Assembly (NCBI GenBank): GCA_009663005.1
Contig: CM018890.1
Location: 5,238,887-5,261,386 of the forward strand
DNA length: 22,500 nucleotides
DNA from: Actinidia chinensis
Lineage: Eukaryota > Streptophyta > Magnoliopsida > Ericales > Actinidiaceae
Direction: 5' to 3'
The position numbers and the translations under genes were made by a program. Shown here piece after piece: positions 1-8,800 of the stretch. The notes under the pieces were generated by a model, which was not told the DNA's origin, made no database searches, and saw nothing but the letters and a program-made list of their open reading frames with translations. Numbering within the stretch: position 1 is the first letter of the stretch; each line of letters opens with the position of its first letter.

Positions 1-58
1 GCAATATTTGTTTGAACTTTAGAGTAAAACGTGAGGACGAGTACGCTTGCCGACAAAT

Positions 59-534
59 CATGTAAAAAAATTAAATTAATTAAAAATCAGTAATTAAATG
101 ATCAAATCACTAATGTTTTTATAAATTGTACAGTCGATTTGAAAATCATACTCTTGTTTTGAGATAAATGATTTGTTCATTTAACTACTGATACTTGATC
201 AATTTAATTTTTGCATAGATAATTATTTAAACAAATCCATCAAGATGAACTTTTTGGAACATCTCTATAAGTTTATAGTAGGTGTCTCAGTGATCTGAAT
301 CATTTATCTTCTAAAACACGATTGCAAAAATATTCATGTAAAAAATAAAATTGATTGTAGATGTGACTACCGGATATATCATCAAATCACATATGCTTTT
401 ACAATATGTCCGGGCTATTGAAAATCATATTCGTTGTCTTGACAAAAATAATTTGATCATGTGACTATCGAAGATGTGATCCATATAATATTTTTTTATA
501 TGAATAATTGCCTTTACAAATCCAACAATATGAA
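59..534. repeat. Diverged tandem duplication, period about 276 bp
   Basis: Copy 1 is 59..247 and copy 2 is 335..534. Shared landmarks in the same order are CATGTAAAAAA, ATCAAATCAC-ATG, TTGAAAATCATA, TTTGATCA or TTTGTTCA, ATAATT, and ACAAATCCA-CAA-ATGAA. The copies differ by many substitutions and small indels, so the event is old. No coding capacity was seen. Confidence 0.75.
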
Positions 535-804
535 ACCATAAGTTTGAGATATTGATTCAATTCCCCAATTTTATAAAAAAATAGAGATGGTATTTTGTGC
601 ATTATATTGATAGTGTATACTTACGTATGGTAAAACTCACAAAAATGTGGATCTCATCACATATGAGAATGCTTTCGATGCAGTGTACCAAATGTATTGT
701 CTTTAACAAAATTACGGAATTACCGATTTGATCATAAACAAAATTTTAAAAAGAAATAAATAAGATTCGATGCGAAATTGTGCATGATAAGAGAATGTCA
801 AGCC
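535..804. other. Non-coding upstream sequence
   Basis: AT-rich sequence. It resumes with ATAAGTTT, which also follows copy 1 of the preceding duplication, so the repeat may extend slightly further. Nothing else was recognised. Confidence 0.4.
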
Positions 805-815
805 ACTGATAAGCG

Positions 816-936
816 ACACGTGTATACCCATTTTAAGGTTTCGGCGACGTTCTGTTATTTGTGAGGGCATCAACGCGTGAATCTATTACAAGCAACACCA
901 GAAATCCACCACCACCACGCTCCTTCAACGCGCGTT
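816..936. promoter_or_regulatory. G-box and CGCG-box cluster in a GC-richer promoter block
   Basis: ACACGTGT at 816..823 contains a perfect G-box (CACGTG), the site type bound by bHLH and bZIP factors. ACGCGT at 873..878 and the palindrome AACGCGCGTT at 927..936 fit the CGCG-box consensus of CAMTA factors. The block (about 805..975) is clearly less AT-rich than its surroundings and lies about 0.9-1.0 kb upstream of the ATG. Binding is an inference from motif matches. Confidence 0.4.
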
Positions 937-966
937 CACCTACCCTTCCAAATCCCATCAATCAGG

Positions 967-1260
967 GTCATTATTTTAGGTTAGATTTACGATTGGTCCT
1001 GTAGTTTGAGAACAATCTCAACTTGGTCCTTGCAATTATAATAAAAAAAACCTTAGTCTAACTAAAAAATCTCATTTTTTTAATTTTGTATAAAATATTA
1101 AAAGTGAGATAAAAAAAACTTTTTTTTTGAATGAAAAAATTTGAAAAATCAGGCTAAAAATTTATCCTCCCAACAAAAAAAACGGGTAAAACAAATCTTT
1201 TTGATTTTGAAAAAAAATTAAGGTAAATCAATTTTATTGTGGTTCCTTCATCTCGTATCC
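967..1260. repeat. Possible fragment of a dispersed non-coding repeat
   Basis: GGTCCTGTAGTTTGAGAAC and CAACTTGGTCCTTGCAATTA resemble the 'GGTCC - actaca - ggaccaa' style termini of the intron 2 and 10.1-kb elements. The rest is A- and T-runs. The match is short, so membership of that family is tentative. Confidence 0.35.
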
Positions 1261-1443
1261 ATTAAAAAAAACCAGCGAAATTTCATTTTGTTGTTGGATT
1301 TTTCTTGTTTTTCATCTTAAGTCAACTTTTAAATGGATTTGAATGACGTGACGACATTGAAATTAATTGGGAACTACGTGGTTCCAATTATACAAATTGA
1401 AACTATATGGGCCAAAGTGAAACTAACGGTGAAACTTGCCAAA

Positions 1444-1452
1444 TATTTATAA
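1444..1452 (+). promoter_or_regulatory. Candidate TATA box
   Basis: TATTTATAA lies 374 bp before the ATG and is followed by a leader with no ATG before 1818. A start site near 1475 would give a leader of about 340 nt. The element sits in CC-AAATATTTATAA-GG, which resembles a CArG box but has twelve A/T bases instead of six. The TATA role is inferred from position and composition only. Confidence 0.45.
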
Positions 1453-1474
1453 GGAGCAAGTTGTCCACGCGCTC

Positions 1475-1817
1475 TAGCCAAGAGTGGCATTGACCATTCC
1501 CAGTGATTTTCAAAGCAAGAAAGTGAGAAAAAAGTAGAAAGAACACCAACCCTAGCTCTAATTTCTTGTGTGGGGGGTTGCAGATAGTAATCCTGAGGTT
1601 AAAAGACAGAATCCAAAGAAGAAGAAAGCCAAACACACACCCCAATCTCTCTCTCTCTCTCTCTCTGGTTTCCATTTTCCAACTTTCTTTCACCCTTTTG
1701 GTTACTTCTTAGAAAAAGAGGGATCAGCTTGTAGCCAAGAGAAGAAAAGAAATTAGAAAAGAAGGAAATCCATTACTTACACACATATTATATATATACA
1801 TACACATATTTGTATAA
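1475..1817 (+). other. Presumed 5' UTR, free of upstream ATG
   Basis: No ATG occurs between the presumed start site and the CDS ATG. The segment has a 21-nt CT tract (1646..1666), purine-rich stretches, and a TATATATACATACACA run just before the ATG. Its 5' edge is inferred from the TATA-like site. A 5' UTR intron cannot be excluded. Confidence 0.45.
1646..1666. repeat. CT microsatellite in the leader
   Basis: A perfect 21-nt TC dinucleotide run. CT/GA runs in leaders and first introns of plant developmental genes can bind BASIC PENTACYSTEINE (GAGA-binding) proteins; that role is inferred here. Confidence 0.85.
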
Positions 1818-2002
1818 ATGGGGAGGGGGAGAGTGGAGCTGAAGAGGATAGAGAACAAGATAAACAGGCAGGTGACCTTTGCAAAGAGGAGGAATGGTTT
1901 GCTCAAGAAGGCCTATGAGCTCTCTGTGCTCTGTGATGCTGAGGTGGCTCTCATCATCTTCTCCAACAGAGGCAAGCTCTATGAGTTCTGCTCCACCTCC
2001 AA
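1818..2002 (+). CDS. SEP1/SEP2-like: Exon 1: MADS domain
   Basis: 185 bp, 61 codons plus two bases. It encodes the whole MADS domain and ends in FCSTS plus the first two bases (AA) of an Asn codon. The donor is AA|GTAATT. Reading on past the donor gives a Lys and an immediate TAA at 2004, so an unspliced message would yield only a 62-residue MADS peptide. The ATG at 1818 is the first ATG after the TATA-like site and matches the family's invariant MGRGRVE start. Confidence 0.96.
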
Positions 2003-2769
2003 GTAATTAGTTAACCCTCTCTCTCTCTCTCTCTCTCTCTACAAAACTGCTTTCTTTTTATTTGCTTGTGTTTTGATACGAACCAATTTCTTCATTATAC
2101 GGCCTTTCATCTTTTTAATCACTGTGTGTGTGTGATTGTATTGTCAATAGTTTGCGGTTTTCTTATCCTTGAGTTGTAGATCTATTTACCAACACAGCAA
2201 AATAATATTTTTTTAGTAATCAAGAGTTTTTAGGTTTTTGTTATGTTTTTCTAAGCTTCAATGTCACTCTATTTTATAGCAGATTTTAGGAGTTTTTGCT
2301 TAGAAATCTGGCTAAACATGTAGACATTGAGTTGTTTAGCACCTCCAACAACTCTCTCTCTCTCTCTCTCTCTATCTCTATCTATCTATATATATATATA
2401 TATAATTTACTCTCTTTTGGTTGTGCTTTGCCATGTTTAATTTCTTGGCTTTGATGGGACCTAAGGTGTAGTTTCTGATCTGGGTATTTTTATTTGATTT
2501 TTGCATAATGAAATCTTCCTTTTGTGGGTTTATATAATGGTAGGTTGTGAACATTGATCATACTTCAGTTGTAGATCTATCTGTCAGAGTTTTGAGGGTT
2601 TTGATCAGTTTTTCAATCTATTTTTTTAACTTCAATTTCTCTCTAATTCTTGTCTAATTTGTCCTCTTTAAATGGGAAACTATCAGCAGATTTAGGGTTT
2701 CTTTTCTTTTGGTCATTTTAGAAATCTGATTAAACATGTAGATGGCTGAGTTCTGTAGCAGCTCCAATA

Positions 2770-2823
<54 letters not shown>

Positions 2824-5800
2824 ATCATATATATGAAGATCTTTAATTTTCTCTTTGCTAGTTTTCTTGGATTTCATATGATCCTTCTTCAAGATACCTC
2901 TCTTTGGTGGTTTCTTGTTGGTTATTTGTATTTGCATGGGTTCTTGATCCCATGTTTTCAAACTCATATTTAATTTTCTTTATTTTGAGTTGCCCAAGAT
3001 TTGGTTTTGATCTGGTTATAATCTGATTTTTGCATCATCTGATCTTGCTGCTCTTTAGTTATTTAGTTCAATACATACATAAATATATATATACATAAAT
3101 ACATACATATATGTATATATATGTGTGTGTGTGTGTGTATATATGTGTATATATATATTGTAAAAAATAACAAATTTTTGGAATTCTTAGTGCAAGTGTG
3201 TTTGAACTTGTGCTTGGTTAATTTTTTTTGAATGATTTTGTTCCTACCCTTTTGGTGAGAGAAAGAGAGGGAGAGAGAGAATTATGTGCCTTTTAGCTGG
3301 AACTGGAGGTTTAAAATTTAAGTCCTTGGAGGCAAGTGGTCTATACTTGTTCTCTCTGTGGTGCAGAACATGAGATTTTGATGCCATGGCTAGTGAAAGT
3401 TACTTTCCAAAACAATCCTTTCGGGATCCCTGCACATTTTCCAAAGAAGAACTTCTTATTGTTCAGTGGTATTTTGTTCTATTTAGGATAGCTTTTTTGT
3501 TTAATTCACTAATAATTGATGGTTTTTGTGATTTAGCTTTGCAAATTCTACTATGTTATCTTTGTTTTATGTACTCTAAATTGTTTTTAACATTGTCATC
3601 TGATCTGGCGTGTATACGATACATTATTGTATGCCACATAAAAGATTACATTAAATATAATATGATTCGTTTTTATCAAGTCTCATCCAAATATATGTAC
3701 TTGCACTGGATGCCCGAATCTGAATCCATGTAATATAGCATATTATTTAAACGAAATGAAGGATGTTTTGCTCCTCATGCAATACTATTTGTATTACAAT
3801 ATTTTATTTTTTTAGTGCTTTTACATAAGTGCTTTCATAATGATCATGAAAGATACTCGTAATGATCTAATGGGAAGCATAAGCTAAGAGGGAGTTGCTG
3901 CTTGTATAGGTAAGACTCAAACTCGAACATGCATCGCGTGTCTGATTTACTAATATTTCAGATGGTTTTTTGATTCCTTTGGTGATTTACTTATATCTGG
4001 TTCTTGGACGCCTGCTCTCAAAAAAATTGTTTATCCCAATAAGCCTGAAATTCAAAAGGTCTATTTAGATTAATGGTTCATAACTAAATAGTATTTATTT
4101 TCTGAAGCATGGGTTTGTTTCATTATCTTATGCACCCATTGGATCAATATACTCAATGTCTCATGACGATATTGATAATTATACAGAGATCCAAGTTCAA
4201 ACTATTATCGCTTTGTTTTCAAATTCAAGAACTCATATTCTCAATTGACTCCATAATCATGTGCACCCGTCATTACTGATGACCTGAGTTAAGGAGTTGA
4301 GGTACAGTAGAAAGAGGTTATATACCTACCCTGACTCAACGAAGGCCCAATTTCAAAGGGTTGTCGCTTTGTTTTGTGAGAAGGTGGATGGATAGTTGGC
4401 AGGAGTCAGCCTTATGAGGTTATGACCGGTGCTTGATCACCAAGAGCCACCGAAGGTGGAGGAAATAACAATTGAGCAAACCTTCAAAGAGAGAAATGGA
4501 GGCAGTATCTAATTGACAACTAACTACCTACCTGATGGTAAAAAAGGTTGGTAAAAGATTAGTGAGTCTATTAAATGATGAACCATTTACATAGTGGCCA
4601 GACAAATGGGAAGCCAACTTGCATAAGATATGTGGCATCTCTCATTGGATTCGATTCTTCTTAAGTTATATCAAGACCTTAGTTATAAAGTTAAAGAACA
4701 ATAGAAAATTATATACCCACTCTATTAGGAGATAATCACTCATCTAAGGCCCAATTCGTTGGAGAGAAATTGCATAGGTCCATATCAAAATCATATTGGC
4801 CTAATATACACTATTTGAAAGTTACATACACTTAAAATCTTAAGCCCCCTTGAATCTGATCTATTGTTCATTCGCACGCTCAGTTAAGGCAGTATGGGTT
4901 TACATTCACATCAACTTTGTTCAATATACACTGTTTGGAACTCATACACACTTAAAATCTTAAATCTTCTTGAATTTGATTTCAATATACACTGTTTAGA
5001 ACTCATACACACTTAAAATCATAAATCCTCTTGAATTTGATTTACTATCCGTCTGCACGCTCAGCTAAGGCTCGATATGTTGGGAAGAAATCGCATAGAT
5101 CCATATTCATATCAACTTAGCGTAATATATACTGTTTCGAACTCATATCCACTAAAAAATAAAAGTCTATAAGTAGTGAGTCCATCCAATATACATTAAG
5201 AGTCAATTCATTTTTTACTTATCCGATGGAGAACTTATTCTTCACACATATTGTCAACATACCCTTCCTTAATGAAGGCCCAATTTCAAAGTGTCTCTTT
5301 GTTTTCTAATTCAAGAACTCATCTTTACAATCGATCCCATAATCAACACTACTCCGTCAATGCTCAAGAGCTTACTCGAACTTAGTGTCATCAGACTCCA
5401 CACTCCAAATGCCAAGTGAGTAAAGCGTGGGTTTGAAGTATTTTTTTCTCACAATTTTGTAAGCGAACCATATTATAATATAATTCTCTTTCGTTGGTGG
5501 ATGTAGACAAGTTGGTGTTGAACTACCGACTCTTGAATTTAGCTCTCGAGAATATAACTAGTTATTGTTCGGCAACTCTGCGAATGTTTATTATAATCAC
5601 ATATCATAGGTGTGGCGGGATAGGTTTTCACCTTAAAAAGTAAACTATTCGGGTTCTGGCGAGAGCACATGCAAGACTCAATGAATTAGTGTTACATTGT
5701 CTGGCCTGAAAAACTTCTAATGCTAAAGTCGACTAGAAGAGAGAGAGAGAGAGATAAGTGTACGTACCTTCATCTAGACGCTTCAACCATTTGGATTCAA

Positions 5801-8800
5801 TCACATCCCCAACCATCTGAAGAGTCATCTTATCATGATCGGCTAGCTTATACTACAGTCTCAATTTGTGAATAGGACTCAAGTGGTGGTGGTACTAACC
5901 CAATCAAGCTAGTTCGACTGAGAGGTTTCACGTCCTATAATTTGACCCACTTCAGTAGACATGGCTATAGAATATTCAGGTCTTGATAAGCAGAGAAACA
6001 TTTTTGTGTTCTAAATAATAGCATGTTCTTTTCTATATGGGTTTATTCTAAACTAGCAATAACTCAAGCTATGCAGGGGCGGACCCATGCTGGGTCGAGG
6101 GCTACACCCCCACCCACCCCTCACTTTCAAAAAATCCTAAAATATATTATTTTTTTTTTACACTTTAGCCCTCAACCTAAAATCCTGCCAACCCTGATGC
6201 TATGCGTGGGACTCTATAGTCCTTAAAAGATAAGTCATTTAGCACTAATAGAAGATTACTCACGAAAAGTGGTTTTATATAATGTATGGTATGGATGTGA
6301 AAACTCAGTAGTGTATTTTTGTGTTATGTTTTTCTCTGTTGTTATACATGGTTTCTTTGCAATAGTTTCTTTACATTATGTTTACCTTCAGTAACGTAAT
6401 TGAACTTCTTTGGATATTGACTTGTTCTCAGCATGCTCAAAACCCTGGAAAGGTACCAAAAATGCAGTTATGATACGCTGGAAGTTAACCACACAGACAA
6501 AGAGCTTGAGGTAGCTTAATTTTTATCATATTCCAAAATTCCTAACTATTAATCAGAATAAGGGTAGGACTCATTATTGGTCCTGACCAAAGTTCGTATG
6601 ATTCCAATTTGAACAATTAATACCATTTTGTTTCAATTGGTTTAACATGTAGTACCCTTTAATACCCGTTAATAATTTAGACAAAAAATGAGTACTTCAA
6701 ACTCGCATGGCCTTTTTTAGGACCAAATTGAAACCTCGGTCAAACTACAGGGACTAATTGTGGAAAATTTGTCTAAAAATAGTCATGTGAATTCACATGC
6801 TCGCATTCCATCCAAAGTTGTAGCAGCTTGTATTAATTGTGGAGACTGCGTTGAAACCAGATTTAAACTATAAGGTCTTAATTGTTCAAATTAGAACTAC
6901 AAGGACTTAAGTGAAACTTGATCAAACTACAAGAACCAATAAACTAAACATTTTTATAGGACTGTAAACAGTTTTTTGTTTTTTGAAAAGTCATAACTGA
7001 TGCTCATAATTTTTATTGGATTTTGCAGTTTTATTCCACCTATGTCCTTTTTTTTATTATTATTATTTTGGTGAATTTTGACATAATTTACTTATTTGTG
7101 TGCCCTATAGGAAAGTAGCTACAGAGAATACTCCAAGCTGAAAGGTAAACATGAGTCACTGCAACGCTACCAAAGGTAAATAATTAATGGAAGTTATTTG
7201 CTGCAATGCGGTCTGATTAAGTTTATGATAACTTGTAATCCTTAATGATGTAGGCAACTTCTTGGGGAAGATCTGGGCCCACTAAATATAAATGAACTTG
7301 AACATCTTGAGCATCAACTAGAGACTTCATTGCAGCAGATTAGGTCTACAAAGGTATTTTTCATGCTTTTATTGCATTAATTCATTGACTATTGTCAGAA
7401 GTAAAAGATTTTTAAGTATATTTCCATATTTATAGCGTAACAACTCTATTCCATATCAGAAGTCTACTTGTATAATATTGGGTATATAAGTTGGCGTAAC
7501 GACTCTATTCCATATCAGAAGTCTACTTGTATAATATTGGGTATATAAGTTGGAGTGATGAGCCCAATTGTCATTTCCTTGGTTGGTGAGCTCCCATAGT
7601 GTTAGCTTATAATATCATGAGTAATCTGTGCACACGATCATGTCGAGTTGTTACATATCATATCCCACATCGCTTAGATATGAGAATTGTATATGGTATA
7701 TAAACAATCACTAGCGTCCTACTACCAAATAACTTGGATTTGAGTATTTTGGGCCACGCGATTGAACCATTCAATTATTTTTTTATATTGGGAGAGAAAT
7801 GCTTGAGCGAGCTTCAGAAAGTGTATAAACTTTCTTAATGCTGCAACTGACAAAAACTCAACATATCTCTCTGCCTCTCAAGTTATTAGCCAGTAGCTAA
7901 GTTGTTATTGGGGTTCATTATATGATTTTATGAAATGGATGTGTTGATTTCATGTGGATCTTATAATTACTAAATTTTAAATACCATTCAAAATACAATG
8001 CCATCTTTGAACTTTGGTTTATGTATTTGTTTTGTAAGTAGAGCTTACCATGGCTTATTGGGGACATTATTACTGTTATTCTGATCTGTTTTACAGACCC
8101 AATCTATGCTGGATCAGCTTTATGATCTTCAAGCGAAGGTATCCATTTTAGGCAACTAAGTCCTTTCAGTTCAGTTTTATGTGCTTCTATTATTGACAGG
8201 CTATATTTGCTTCAACTACAGGAAAAACTGTGGCTTGATGCTAACATTGCATTGGAGGGGAAGGTATAGTAACAACCACGTAATGCTTAGATATTGTCAT
8301 ATACATCGAGCAAATATAAGTTAGTTGTATGATAGTGTTTTTGGAAACTACAAGGTTCCAAAGAATTTGGCAGGTTAATCTTTCTTGTATGAATTACACT
8401 TGGCACCAACACTTTCACCAAAATTCCACTTTAACCCCTCATTTTTCAATCGTGAGAGTCAAACCCTCACACTATGAGTCAAGTTGAAATTTCATCATTT
8501 TGTTGATAAATTGTTGAGGTGATAGCATTTGGTACATGTACCGCACATGACATTTTCCCGCTAGCACACTTAAAATAGAGGGACCAAAGTGTGATTTATT
8601 TAAAGTATAGGAGTGCTAACGAGGCAAGAAAAATGTCACGTGCGTGCAGATATAAGCATGACATTACAACTTGACTCAAAATATAAGGGGTCAAGTGTCA
8701 CAATTAAAATCACGGGCAGTTTTAGTAAAACCAACCCATCCTTCTTCGGACCATGCGATTGGATTCAGGACACAATTTATTTTAGATTTTCACACCAAAA

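Larger units (their letters stand above)
2160..3060. repeat. Segmental tandem duplication in intron 1 (period about 395-418 bp)
   Basis: Landmarks occur twice in the same order. GTTGTAGATCTAT is at 2173 and 2568, AGCAGATTTTAGG or AGCAGATTTAGGG follows, TTAGAAATCTG is at 2300 and 2718 and leads into TAAACATGTAGA, then AGCA-CTCCAA-ACTCTCT. After the microsatellites TTTCTTGG and a GATCTGG-TAT - TGATTTTTGCAT block recur. The spacing drift shows indels since duplication. Each copy contains its own CT tract. Confidence 0.75.
2003..6431 (+). other. Intron 1 (4429 bp)
   Basis: Donor GTAATT, acceptor CTCAG. A long first intron after the MADS exon is common in SEP genes and often carries regulatory sequence. 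Contents in order: CT tract at 2017, segmental duplication (2160..3060), mixed AT/GT microsatellite (3071..3158), GA tract (3257..3281), an open stretch at 3386..3733, plain AT-rich sequence (3740..4130), a degenerate repeat array (4135..5400), mostly plain sequence with a GA tract at 5739 (5400..6065), and a hAT-like MITE (6074..6196). No perfect CArG box (CC, six A/T, GG) was spotted by eye. Confidence 0.93.

Noticed and set aside
1441..1454. CArG box at CC-AAATATTTATAA-GG
   Set aside because: A CArG box needs six (or eight in the C-W8-G form) A/T bases; this has twelve, so it is better read as a TATA-like site.
1403..1693. 96-codon minus-strand frame across the promoter and leader
   Set aside because: It runs antisense through the TATA-like site and the CT tract (giving an Arg-Glu repeat), with no recognisable domain.
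2003..2006. Reading exon 1 through to the TAA at 2004 as a complete 62-residue gene
   Set aside because: The exon ends at a good donor in the usual family position and seven downstream exons complete the protein in phase.
2713..2973. Open frames on both strands at 2713..2973
   Set aside because: They are produced by the CT/TG microsatellite (His-Thr and Cys-Val repeats).
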